Source: Alphaproteobacteria bacterium (lineage in GTDB: Bacteria > Pseudomonadota > Alphaproteobacteria > Micavibrionales > CSBR16-224). Taken from it: a DNA stretch of 9,554 bases. The stretch spans positions 1-9,554 of the forward strand of contig SBHI01000084.1 of assembly GCA_006226225.1 (NCBI GenBank), read 5' to 3'. A program made the translations under genes and the position numbers. The notes under the pieces were generated by a model. It was not told the origin of the DNA, made no database searches, and saw only the letters and a program-made list of their open reading frames with translations. Below are positions 1-7,040 of this stretch, one piece after another (within the stretch, counting starts at the first letter, position 1; each line of letters begins with the position of its first letter).

Positions 1-323
1 CCCCTGACCGCGACGGCAATACGCCGCTGATGCGTGCGATTGAAATCATCAAAGATGAACGCAACGCCCTGAATATCATTTGCGCCTTGATTGACCGTGA
101 TGCCGATGTAACGGCTGTGAATAACCAAGGCCATAATGCCATGTATTATGCGGATAAATGGAAGGATTTTCACATTGCCATCCATTCCTTTCTGCTGAGC
201 TATACCTTAAGCGGCGATGTCGAAAGCGCCGCCCCTGCCGCCGTCCAATCGGAGAAAAAGCCCGCTTTCGGTGCGCGTCATACCAATTTGAGAAATTATA
301 TTAAAAGAGGAATGAAAAAATGA
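1..323 (+). CDS. Ankyrin-repeat protein, 5'-truncated by the window edge
   Basis: The reading frame is already open at base 3 and runs 106 codons to the stop at 321-323, so the gene starts upstream and the internal ATG at 30 need not be the start. The first residues read DRDGNTPLMRAIE, a typical ankyrin repeat opening. A second repeat follows, with NNQGHNAMYYA near its turn and a helix ending in HSFLL. After the repeats comes a low-complexity Ala/Pro/Ser linker and a basic tail ending in NLRNYIKRGMKK. Ankyrin repeats are protein-binding scaffolds; no enzymatic domain and no membrane segment is visible in this fragment. The stop overlaps the start of the next ankyrin gene (ATGA), so the two are probably co-translated. 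The partner and cellular role cannot be read from the sequence, and missing upstream sequence may hold further repeats or a signal peptide. Confidence 0.8.
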   Translation, partial: PDRDGNTPLMRAIEIIKDERNALNIICALIDRDADVTAVNNQGHNAMYYADKWKDFHIAIHSFLLSYTLSGDVESAAPAAVQSEKKPAFGARHTNLRNYIKRGMKK

Positions 324-856
324 GCACAGATAATCTTGATAATGATTTGTTGGGTGCCATCAAAGAGGCCGACTACGTCAAGATGCTGCAATTGCTGGAA
401 TGGGGTGCCAATCCCGATGCCGCTGACATGCTCGGTGATACTGCGCTGATCTGGGCTGCGCGCGCGCCGATGTTTGCCGATGAAAATGATATGAATGAAT
501 TGACCGCCCGTCGCAGTTTCGCTGTCGAAGCCGTCAGGCTGCTGCTGGAAAAAGGCGCGGATATCGACAAACCCAATAATCTGGGACGCAGCGCTGCTTT
601 TCAGGCCATCATGGATAAAAATATGGCGCTGCTGACGGTTTTTACCCAGCATGAGGCCTCCATGCTGCTGGAAGATACGGCAGGGAATTCTATGATCCGC
701 TATGCAGAGCTGACCAATGACGATGCCGTGCTGGAATGCGTTCAAAAAACCGCCAAGGAGCAAAAGCAAGCCGCCGCCTTGCGCGTAGAAAAAGCCGAAG
801 CCGGAAAAAGACGTCAGCAAAGCCTGCGCAGCTTTGTCCGCACACGGAAAATGTAA
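320..856 (+). CDS. Ankyrin-repeat protein with basic C-terminal tail
   Basis: This 178-residue protein has about four degenerate ankyrin repeats over residues 6-145: VKMLQLLEWGANPDAAD, then GDTALIWAARA and VRLLLEKGADIDKPNNLG, then two weaker units including DTAGNSMIRYA. A charged insertion (about residues 50-68) interrupts the second repeat. Residues 142-178 are rich in Lys, Arg, Gln and Ala and probably helical, ending in SLRSFVRTRKM. There is no signal peptide or transmembrane helix, so it is probably cytoplasmic and acts as a protein-binding module. The start is supported by AAGAGG at 305-310, nine bases upstream, and by the ATGA overlap with the preceding ankyrin gene. It converges on accC with only 15 bp between stops. 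The fold is confident; the function is unknown. The pair could be a duplication, since both carry a similar C-terminal LR-aromatic-aliphatic-basic motif. Confidence 0.85.
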   Translation: MSTDNLDNDLLGAIKEADYVKMLQLLEWGANPDAADMLGDTALIWAARAPMFADENDMNELTARRSFAVEAVRLLLEKGADIDKPNNLGRSAAFQAIMDKNMALLTVFTQHEASMLLEDTAGNSMIRYAELTNDDAVLECVQKTAKEQKQAAALRVEKAEAGKRRQQSLRSFVRTRKM

Positions 857-871
857 GCGTGTTTTAAGGTC

Positions 872-2215
872 TTATTCTTTACCGAGACACTCGTTTTCGA
901 GCCAGTGAATATCAAAATCACCGTTGCGGAAATCCTCATGCTGCAGAATACGCGCATGCAGCGGCAGATTGGTTTCAATCCCCGCAATCACACATTCCTT
1001 CAAGGCGCGGTGCATCCGCATCAGACATTCTTCACGGCTGGTGCCGCGAATGATCATTTTCGCAATCAGACTGTCGTAATAAGGCGGTACTTTGTAACCT
1101 TCATAGACAGCACTGTCGATCCGCACACCCAAACCGCCCGGCGGGTGGTATTTGGTAATGCGTCCCGGCGATGGGATAAAGGTTTCGGGATGTTCCGCAT
1201 TAATCCGGCATTCAAAAGCATGACCGCGGAACGTAATATCCTCCTGCTTGAAGGATAGCGGCATCCCCGCCGCAACGCGAATCTGCTCGCGCACCAGATC
1301 AATGCCGGTAATAATCTCGGTAATCGGGTGCTCCACCTGCAGACGCGTATTCATTTCAAGGAAATAAAACTGCCCGTCTTCATACAGGAATTCAATCGTT
1401 CCCACGCCGCGATAACCCATGCGGCGTACCGTATCAGCCGCCAGCTCGCCGATTGCCTTGCGCTGCGATTCCGTCAGAGCGGGTGACGGCGCTTCTTCAA
1501 TCACTTTCTGGTGACTACGCTGGATCGAGCAGTCACGCTCTCCCAGATGAATGGCATTGCCGTGGCTGTCGCCGATCACCTGAATTTCAATATGGCGCGG
1601 CGCTTTCAGGAATTTCTCGATATAGACATCACCATTGCCGAAAGCCGCTTTCGCCTCGCTGGAGGCCATTTTAAAGGCATTGTCAAAATCCGCTTCCGTC
1701 GGGGCGACCTTCATCCCCTTCCCGCCGCCGCCGGCGACGGCTTTAATCAAAACGGGAAAACCCATTTTCTTGGCAACGGCTTTTGCTTCGGCGATATCGC
1801 GAATAACGCCGTCGGATCCGGGAATGACGGGCAGGCCGAGATCAGCCACCGTCTTTTTCGCCACAGCCTTATCGCCCATTTGTTCGATATGTTCGGGCGT
1901 CGGACCGATAAAGGTAAAGCCGTGCTCCTCCACCATGCGGGCAAATTCCGCATTTTCGGACAAAAAGCCGATACCGGGATGAATCGCATCCGCATTGGTC
2001 AGCGAGGCCGCTGTCAGAATCGCCGGAATATTCAGATAGCTTTCGCGGGCGGGCGGTGACCCGATACAAACGCTTTCATCAGCCAGACGTACCGCCATAC
2101 TGTCCGCATCCGCCGTCGAATGCACGACAACAGTTTCAATGCCCATTTCGCAACAGGCACGGTGGATACGCAGGGCGATTTCTCCACGATTGGCGATCAG
2201 AACTTTTTTGAACAT
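872..2215 (-). CDS. accC: Biotin carboxylase subunit of acetyl-CoA carboxylase
   Basis: This subunit uses ATP and bicarbonate to carboxylate the biotin on AccB, the first half of malonyl-CoA formation for fatty-acid synthesis; it is cytosolic. From the chosen start the protein is 447 residues, against about 449 in E. coli. It opens with the family signature MFKKVLIANRGEIALRI. The glycine-rich ATP-grasp loop GGGGKGMKV is at about 162-170, the ERDCSIQRSHQKVIEEAPSP segment (Cys229, Lys237) follows, and EMNTRLQVEHPITE holds the catalytic acids and Arg291. The frame extends 18 codons further to an ATG at 2269, adding a segment without family resemblance. I prefer 2215 because it matches the family N-terminus, although its ribosome site (AAGG, 11 bases away) is modest. 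It lies 70 bases after accB and is probably co-transcribed. AccA and AccD must be encoded elsewhere. Confidence 0.96.
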   Translation of the reverse strand: MFKKVLIANRGEIALRIHRACCEMGIETVVVHSTADADSMAVRLADESVCIGSPPARESYLNIPAILTAASLTNADAIHPGIGFLSENAEFARMVEEHGFTFIGPTPEHIEQMGDKAVAKKTVADLGLPVIPGSDGVIRDIAEAKAVAKKMGFPVLIKAVAGGGGKGMKVAPTEADFDNAFKMASSEAKAAFGNGDVYIEKFLKAPRHIEIQVIGDSHGNAIHLGERDCSIQRSHQKVIEEAPSPALTESQRKAIGELAADTVRRMGYRGVGTIEFLYEDGQFYFLEMNTRLQVEHPITEIITGIDLVREQIRVAAGMPLSFKQEDITFRGHAFECRINAEHPETFIPSPGRITKYHPPGGLGVRIDSAVYEGYKVPPYYDSLIAKMIIRGTSREECLMRMHRALKECVIAGIETNLPLHARILQHEDFRNGDFDIHWLENECLGKE

Positions 2216-2285
2216 GACAGGATTTACCTTGCAAGAAACGCTTTTTTCGACATGTTTGGCGACGGCCATAATACAACCCGTCCGC

Positions 2286-2750
2286 TTATTCGATGACCAT
2301 CAGCACTTCGTCGAATTCGACGGGCTGGGCGTTCTCGACCAAAACCTGTACCAATTTTCCTGATTTCGGTGCTTTCATCGGGTTCATGACTTTCATCGCC
2401 TCAATAATCATCAGCGTATCGCCTTCCTTGACCGTATCGCCGATTTGCGCAAAAGACGGTGCACCGGGCTCGGGCTGCAGATATACCGTGCCGACCATCG
2501 GTGATTTGATTGCACCGGGATGGCTGTCAAATCCACCGGGGGCAGCAGCAGCTGCGCCACCATCAACAACTTGCGGTGCGGCAACATTCGCCGCCGCAGG
2601 TGCCGCCGCAACAACAGACTGCACAGCCTGACCACGTGTCACGCGCAGACTTTTATCGCCTTCGCAGACCTCAATTTCGGTCAGACCTGTTTCATCCAGC
2701 AGTTCCGCAAGCGAGCGGATCATTTCGCTGTCAATCTTCATCGGTGCCAT
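2286..2750 (-). CDS. accB: Biotin carboxyl carrier protein of acetyl-CoA carboxylase
   Basis: AccB carries the covalently bound biotin that shuttles carboxylate from AccC to the AccAD transferase. The protein is 154 residues, the usual length. An N-terminal segment (1-40, with IRSLAELLDETGLTEIEV) probably mediates assembly with AccC. A flexible Ala/Pro/Val-rich linker covers about 41-74. The biotinyl domain runs from about 78 to 154, with the attachment motif IIEAMKVMNP and Lys120 as the biotinylated residue. The PEPGAPSF stretch at about 93-100 matches the extra thumb loop of bacterial BCCPs, which distinguishes it from other biotinyl or lipoyl domains. The first Met is chosen because a strong AAGGAG (2759-2764, minus strand) sits eight bases upstream; Met4 would be too far. 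The gene sits between aroQ (37-bp gap) and accC, a common proteobacterial order. Confidence 0.97.
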   Translation of the reverse strand: MAPMKIDSEMIRSLAELLDETGLTEIEVCEGDKSLRVTRGQAVQSVVAAAPAAANVAAPQVVDGGAAAAAPGGFDSHPGAIKSPMVGTVYLQPEPGAPSFAQIGDTVKEGDTLMIIEAMKVMNPMKAPKSGKLVQVLVENAQPVEFDEVLMVIE

Positions 2751-2787
2751 TCAAGCTGCTCCTTAGAAAAGTTTTTTCTTATATTTT

Positions 2788-3234
2788 TTAAGCTCTCTGT
2801 TCTAACAGATTTTTGGCCGCATGCAACGCCAAAACATAACTCTTTGATCCAAAACCGCAAATCACGCCCGCCGCCAGCGCGGAGATATAAGAATGGTGGC
2901 GAAAAGATTCGCGCTTGTGGATATTCGACAGATGAACCTCGATCACCGGAACCGTCAACATTGCCAGCGCATCGGCGATTGCAACGGAGGTATGGGTATA
3001 GGCCGCAGCGTTGATAATCAGCGCATCGCAGCCTCCTTCCAGCAGGCTCTGGATTTTGCCGACAATCTCCCCTTCACCGTTCGACTGGAAAAAAGAAACG
3101 GACAAATCAAGAGATTCGCCTTCCTTTTGGCAAAGCGCCTCGATATCGGCCAGCGTCTCATGCCCGTAGATATCGGGTTCGCGCTTGCCAAGCATATTCA
3201 GATTGGGGCCGTTGATTACACAAATCTTTTGCAC
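2788..3234 (-). CDS. aroQ: Type II 3-dehydroquinate dehydratase
   Basis: This enzyme dehydrates 3-dehydroquinate to 3-dehydroshikimate, the third step of the shikimate pathway, in the cytosol; the family forms dodecamers. The 148-residue length is standard. Visible signatures are INGPNLNMLGKREPDIYG with the active-site Arg18 and Tyr23, FFQSNGEGE, INAAAYTHTSVAIADAL, and EVHLSNIHKRESFRHHSYIS with the catalytic His101 and Arg112. This is the type II family, unrelated in fold to AroD. The start is a GTG, preceded six bases upstream by AGGGA (minus strand, 3241-3245). No in-frame ATG near the N-terminus would keep the family signature, so GTG is the credible start. It is the first gene of a probable aroQ-accB-accC operon divergent from dapD. 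Confidence 0.97.
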   Translation of the reverse strand: MQKICVINGPNLNMLGKREPDIYGHETLADIEALCQKEGESLDLSVSFFQSNGEGEIVGKIQSLLEGGCDALIINAAAYTHTSVAIADALAMLTVPVIEVHLSNIHKRESFRHHSYISALAAGVICGFGSKSYVLALHAAKNLLEQRA

Positions 3235-3266
3235 GTTTTTTCCCTTTTTTGCTGGAACAAACTCTG

Positions 3267-3294
3267 TTTATAGCATAAAACAGGAGAAAGTAAA
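3267..3294 (-). promoter_or_regulatory. Candidate sigma70-like promoter for aroQ-accB-accC
   Basis: On the minus strand, TTTACT (plus 3289-3294) is followed after 16 bases by TATAAA (plus 3267-3272), matching 4 of 6 and 5 of 6 bases of the -35 and -10 consensus. Transcription would begin near 3259 and leave a leader of about 25 bases before the GTG of aroQ, which fits the ribosome-binding site there. It lies in the only gap upstream of the three-gene operon. Assigned by eye only. Confidence 0.4.
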
Positions 3295-3330
3295 AACAGG
3301 TTAACACGCAAAGAAAATTAAGTATTTCAA

Positions 3331-4176
3331 ATGAAAAAACTCCAGCAACTTATTGAAAACGGTTGGGAAATTCGCAATCAAATTTCTCAGGAAACCCACG
3401 CGGAAATTGACGAGGCCGTCATCGAGGTTCTCGGACGGCTTGACAGCGGTGAACTGCGCATCGCGACGCCCGATCCGGACGGAGAGCATGGCTGGCGTGT
3501 CCATGAATGGTTAAAAAAGGCGGTTCTGCTGTCCTTTCGCCTGAATGACAATATGCCGATCGACGGCGGCCCAAGCGGCAGCACATGGTATGACAAAGTC
3601 CCGTCGAAATTTACTGATTGGGATGAAGCGATGTTCGCAGAATCCGGCATCCGCGCCGTACCAAACTGTACCGTGCGCCATTCCGCCTATATCGCACCGA
3701 ATGTCGTGCTGATGCCCAGCTTTGTCAATCTCGGCGCCTATGTCGATGAAGGAACAATGGTTGATACATGGGCTACCATCGGCACCTGCGCCCAGATCGG
3801 AAAGAACTGCCATATCTCCGGCGGTACGGGAATCGGCGGCGTGTTAGAACCTTTGCAGGCCGCGCCCGTCATCATCGAAGACAATTGCTTTATCGGCGCA
3901 CGTTCCGAAGTGGCGGAAGGTGTCATTATCGGTACCGGCAGCGTCTTGTCGATGGGCGTATTTATCGGCGCCTCCACAAAAATCATCGACCGCAGCACCG
4001 GCGAAGTGTTTATGGGGCATGTACCGCCCTATTCTGTCGTTGTTCCGGGCGCGCTTCCGGGCAAACCTCTGCCGAACGGCACGCAAGGCCCCAGCCTTTA
4101 CTGCGCTGTGATCGTCAAACGCGTTGATGAAAAAACCCGCTCGAAGACATCGATCAATGAACTCCTCCGCGCTTGA
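3331..4176 (+). CDS. dapD: Tetrahydrodipicolinate N-succinyltransferase
   Basis: DapD transfers succinate from succinyl-CoA to tetrahydrodipicolinate, committing the pathway to the succinylase branch of lysine and diaminopimelate synthesis; it is a cytosolic trimer. The protein is 281 residues (E. coli about 274). Residues 1-100 form the helical N-terminal region with the family stretch WLKKAVLLSFRLNDN. Residues of about 110-235 carry hexapeptide repeats of a left-handed beta-helix, including YVDEGTMVDTWATIGTCAQI, KNCHISGGTGIGGVLEP and NCFIGARSEVAEGVIIG. The C-terminus (DEKTRSKTSINELLR) is typical. The ATG at 3331 gives the expected N-terminus, but no clear Shine-Dalgarno sequence precedes it in the A-rich leader. 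It overlaps the probable start of dapE by 20 bases and is divergent from aroQ. Confidence 0.97.
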   Translation: MKKLQQLIENGWEIRNQISQETHAEIDEAVIEVLGRLDSGELRIATPDPDGEHGWRVHEWLKKAVLLSFRLNDNMPIDGGPSGSTWYDKVPSKFTDWDEAMFAESGIRAVPNCTVRHSAYIAPNVVLMPSFVNLGAYVDEGTMVDTWATIGTCAQIGKNCHISGGTGIGGVLEPLQAAPVIIEDNCFIGARSEVAEGVIIGTGSVLSMGVFIGASTKIIDRSTGEVFMGHVPPYSVVVPGALPGKPLPNGTQGPSLYCAVIVKRVDEKTRSKTSINELLRA

Positions 4177-5317
4177 TTTCACAGATCCCGTTGCCGTTGC
4201 GCAAGCACTGATCCGCTGCCCCAGTGTCACTCCCGCCGAAGGCGGCGCGCTGGATGTGCTGGAGAATATGCTGACCGCATTGGGCTTTTCTTGCACCCGT
4301 CTGCCTTTCTCCGAAACCGGCACGCCGGATGTCGACAATCTTTATGCCGAATGGGGTGACGGCAAACCGCATTTCTGTTTCGCCGGACATACCGATGTTG
4401 TACCGCCCGGTGATACAGACAGCTGGCAGCATGATCCTTTCTCCGGCATTATTGATGATGACAAGCTTTACGGACGCGGCGCTTCCGACATGAAAGGCGG
4501 TATTGCCGCCTTTGTAGCTGCTGCAGCGGATTTTATTGCGGAACAAAACAATCGTTCCTCCGGAAAAATCAGCCTGCTGATCACCGGCGATGAAGAAGGT
4601 CCGGCCTTAAACGGCACAAAGAAAATGCTGCAATGGCTTGAAACAGAAAACAAAATACCAGATCACTGCCTTGTCGGCGAACCGACCAATCCCAAAACAC
4701 TCGGCGAAATGATGAAGGTCGGACGGCGCGGTAGCATGACAGGACGACTCAGCGTGCAAGGCACGCAAGGCCATGTTGCCTATCCGCATCTGGCGGACAA
4801 CCCTGTGCCAAAACTGGTCACACTGCTATCCGCGCTGGATGCGCTAGTGCTTGATGAAGGCTCGGAATTTTTCCAGCCCTCCAATTTGGAAATCGTGACG
4901 GTTGATGTCGGCAATACTGCCGATAACGTCATCCCTGAAAAGGCGCAGGCAAAATTCAATATCCGCTTTAATGACCTACACAGCGGCGAATCACTGACCA
5001 AACTTTTGCACGATACGCTGGCTGCAACGGGCATTCCCTATCATCTGGATATTTCCATCAGCGGTGAAAGCTTTCTCACCGGTGAAAACAGCCTGACCGC
5101 CATCATCGCCGAAGCAGCCGCAGAGACAACAGGCAACACACCCGAGAAAAGCACAACAGGCGGCACATCCGATGCGCGCTTCATTGCCAATTACTGTCCC
5201 GTCATCGAATTCGGTGCTGTCGGCGAAAGCATGCACAAAATTGACGAACACATCCGGCTACAGGATTTGCGCAATCTCAAATCCATCTACCTCTCTGTTT
5301 TGCATAAGTACTTCTAA
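4157..5317 (+). CDS. dapE: Succinyl-diaminopimelate desuccinylase
   Basis: DapE is a dinuclear zinc M20-family hydrolase that removes succinate from N-succinyl-LL-diaminopimelate, giving LL-DAP for lysine and peptidoglycan. From this start it has 386 residues (family about 375). The metal and catalytic set is complete: FAGHTDVVPPGD (His78, Asp80), YGRGASDMKGG (Asp111), TGDEEGPALNGT (Glu146 catalytic base, Glu147 ligand), LVGEPT (Glu175) and GESMHKIDEHI (His360). The lid/dimerisation domain spans about residues 180-295, and TGGTSDARFIA lies before the last ligand. The start at 4157 gives the family-like N-terminus DFTDPVAVAQALIRCPSVTP. In-frame TTG 4124 and ATG 4127 would only add a basic extension deeper inside dapD. 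Translation is probably coupled to dapD, as no strong ribosome site is visible. Confidence 0.96.
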   Translation: MNSSALDFTDPVAVAQALIRCPSVTPAEGGALDVLENMLTALGFSCTRLPFSETGTPDVDNLYAEWGDGKPHFCFAGHTDVVPPGDTDSWQHDPFSGIIDDDKLYGRGASDMKGGIAAFVAAAADFIAEQNNRSSGKISLLITGDEEGPALNGTKKMLQWLETENKIPDHCLVGEPTNPKTLGEMMKVGRRGSMTGRLSVQGTQGHVAYPHLADNPVPKLVTLLSALDALVLDEGSEFFQPSNLEIVTVDVGNTADNVIPEKAQAKFNIRFNDLHSGESLTKLLHDTLAATGIPYHLDISISGESFLTGENSLTAIIAEAAAETTGNTPEKSTTGGTSDARFIANYCPVIEFGAVGESMHKIDEHIRLQDLRNLKSIYLSVLHKYF

Positions 5318-5355
5318 TTTACATATACTCCCAAGTATTTCATAAAATTGGATAT

Positions 5356-5463
5356 TTTGCGATTTTTTTTCGCAAACCCTGTTGACATGAAAAATAATTA
5401 TGGTCAAGAATGAATGTCCGGAAATTTACGGCGTCCGGAATATTCAACAATATTTAAATTGTT
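5356..5463. promoter_or_regulatory. Repeat-rich A+T-rich leader between dapE and gshA
   Basis: The 171-bp gap between the dapE stop and the gshA start holds several symmetric elements. TTTGCGA (5356-5362) and TCGCAAA (5370-5376) form a perfect 7-bp inverted repeat around seven T residues. TTGAC (5382-5386) and GTCAA (5403-5407) form a second. An 8-base direct repeat GTCCGGAA occurs at 5416-5423 and 5433-5440. AACAAT-N6-ATTGTT (5446-5463) is an operator-like palindrome. TTGACA at 5382-5387 is a perfect -35 hexamer; the best -10 I can pair with it is AAGAAT at 5406-5411 (spacing 18), which is only fair. The region probably carries the gshA promoter and perhaps a regulator site. The T run lies in the loop of the first hairpin rather than after it, so it is not a standard terminator. 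Confidence 0.4.
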
Positions 5464-5488
5464 TGATAGAGGTAATGGAGTAATCAAC

Positions 5489-7018
5489 ATGGCAAAACCG
5501 TCGCATAATTACAATGACAAATTACAGGACCGCAAGGTGCTGGTCGAATGGTTCAAAGAGGGCTGCACAGCCAAAGAAGATCTTGTCATTGGCGCGGAAC
5601 ATGAAAAAATCATTTTTTACAAAGATAATTACGCCGTTGTCCCCTATGAAGGTAAAGACGGTAAACCGGGCATTAAAGACCTGCTGGAACATCTGCGTGA
5701 CCATCATGACTGGACACCGTTCTACGAGGACGAGAATCTGATCCGTCTTGAAAAAAACGGCGCCAGCGTCACATTGGAACCCGGCGGTCAGATCGAACTG
5801 TCAGGCGCCGCCCTCCATAATCTGCATGATGTCGCCAATGAGACAAAGAACCATTTCGGCGAATTGCTGGAGGCCTGTGAAGAAAACGGCATGGATGTGC
5901 TGGGGCTGGGATACCATCCGACCATGACTTTGGATGAGGCACCTTTGATGCCGCTTTCGCGCTTTGAAACTTTCTACAACTTTTTTAAATCAAACCATTT
6001 CGAAACAGCACGCAAGCTGATGGTTGCGACCAGCTCGACACAAGTTAATCTCGGCTATACCAGCGAAGACGACATGGTCAAAAAACTGCGTGTCGGTCTG
6101 TCCCTGCAGCCGATCGCCTCCGCGATATTTGCCAATTCCCCTTTTGAAGACGGCAAGCTCTCCGACAGCGCCAGCACCCGCAGCCGCATCACCCATAACG
6201 CCGCCGACGGACGCTACGGATTCATGATGCCCGTTGCCTTTGAAGACGATTTCGGCTTTGACCGCTATACGGATTTCATCCTGAACGAAATGCCGGTCTT
6301 TGGTATCTACCATAATGACCATTTCATGTGGATTGAACAGCCCGTCTCTTTCATGGACTGTGTCAACGGGCCTATCCCCGGTCTGGAAGACCAACATGAT
6401 ATGACCTTGAATGATTGGTTCAACCATATCAACACGATTTGGCCCGAAGTGCGTATGCGCCAATGGCTGGAAATGCGCGGATGCGATGTCGGCGCATCGG
6501 AAGAAATGATCAACGCCCTGCCCGCTTTCTGGGTCGGCCTACTCTATGACGACGAAGCCTTGGACAAAGCCTATGAGCTGATCAAGGACTGGACAGCAGA
6601 AGACCGCGAATTTCTGCGCAGCCATGCGCCCCAAGACGGACTACAGACTCCGTTTAAGGACGGCACGGTACAGGATATCGCGAAAAAGCTCGTCGAGCTG
6701 GCCGAGCTCGGTCTGCGCAACCGCAATATCCAAAATGAGGACGGGCTGCATGAAGGTGTCTATCTGAAACCGCTGCACGACATTGTCAATACCGGATTGA
6801 CACAATCTGATGTCATGAAGAAAAAATACGAAAACGAATGGGACAAGGATATCAGCCATGTCTTCAACGAGTTTTCTTTCGGCGCGCGCCATCGCCGGAT
6901 GGCAAAAGAAATGATGTCCGGCGCGTCTGCCAAAGCCGCCGAAAAACACGCGGATAACGAAAACAAACCAATGCCGCCGCGCAAACCACCGCATCGCGGT
7001 ACCCGTGCGGGGAAATAA
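5489..7018 (+). CDS. gshA: Glutamate-cysteine ligase, plant/alphaproteobacterial type
   Basis: This enzyme joins glutamate and cysteine with ATP to give gamma-glutamylcysteine, the first step of glutathione synthesis, in the cytosol. The sequence belongs to the GCS2 family of the plant/alphaproteobacterial class, not the enterobacterial GshA. Seen in order: IGAEHEKIIF (about 35-43), ENLIRLEKNGASVTLEPGGQ (about 82-101) with IELSGA, GLGYHPTMTLDEAPLMP, TSSTQVNLGYTSEDDM, LSLQPIASAIFANSPFEDG and ASTRSRITHNAADGRYGFM. It is 509 residues long, slightly long because of a basic, proline-rich tail (about 485-509). The ATG at 5489 is chosen because GGAG (5477-5480) lies eight bases upstream and the protein then starts close to the conserved region. 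An in-frame ATG at 5414 lacks a ribosome site and adds unrelated residues. It appears to be a single-gene unit; gshB is not in the window. Confidence 0.94.
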   Translation: MAKPSHNYNDKLQDRKVLVEWFKEGCTAKEDLVIGAEHEKIIFYKDNYAVVPYEGKDGKPGIKDLLEHLRDHHDWTPFYEDENLIRLEKNGASVTLEPGGQIELSGAALHNLHDVANETKNHFGELLEACEENGMDVLGLGYHPTMTLDEAPLMPLSRFETFYNFFKSNHFETARKLMVATSSTQVNLGYTSEDDMVKKLRVGLSLQPIASAIFANSPFEDGKLSDSASTRSRITHNAADGRYGFMMPVAFEDDFGFDRYTDFILNEMPVFGIYHNDHFMWIEQPVSFMDCVNGPIPGLEDQHDMTLNDWFNHINTIWPEVRMRQWLEMRGCDVGASEEMINALPAFWVGLLYDDEALDKAYELIKDWTAEDREFLRSHAPQDGLQTPFKDGTVQDIAKKLVELAELGLRNRNIQNEDGLHEGVYLKPLHDIVNTGLTQSDVMKKKYENEWDKDISHVFNEFSFGARHRRMAKEMMSGASAKAAEKHADNENKPMPPRKPPHRGTRAGK

Positions 7019-7040
7019 CCTCGCCAGCTAAGGCGGGAAT

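Noticed and set aside
296..820. Long minus-strand frame opposite the second ankyrin gene
   Set aside because: It is the antisense shadow of a gene with clear ankyrin repeats and has no recognisable domain or ribosome site.
818..848. Small inverted repeats CAAAGC/GCTTTG and TCCG/CGGA near the end of the second ankyrin gene, as a terminator
   Set aside because: They lie in coding sequence, the stems are short and no T tract follows.
1511..2059. Plus-strand frame of 182 codons inside accC
   Set aside because: It lies opposite the conserved ATP-grasp region of accC; its composition is that of an antisense frame.
5475..5483. Minimal ATG-GAG-TAA upstream ORF in the gshA leader
   Set aside because: Its own purine-rich stretch is only one or two bases from the ATG, and it coincides with the gshA Shine-Dalgarno, so it is most likely accidental.
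5414..5488. Upstream ATG extending gshA by 25 codons
   Set aside because: No ribosome site precedes it, the added residues look non-coding and they cover the repeat-rich leader; GGAG at 5477-5480 supports the 5489 start.
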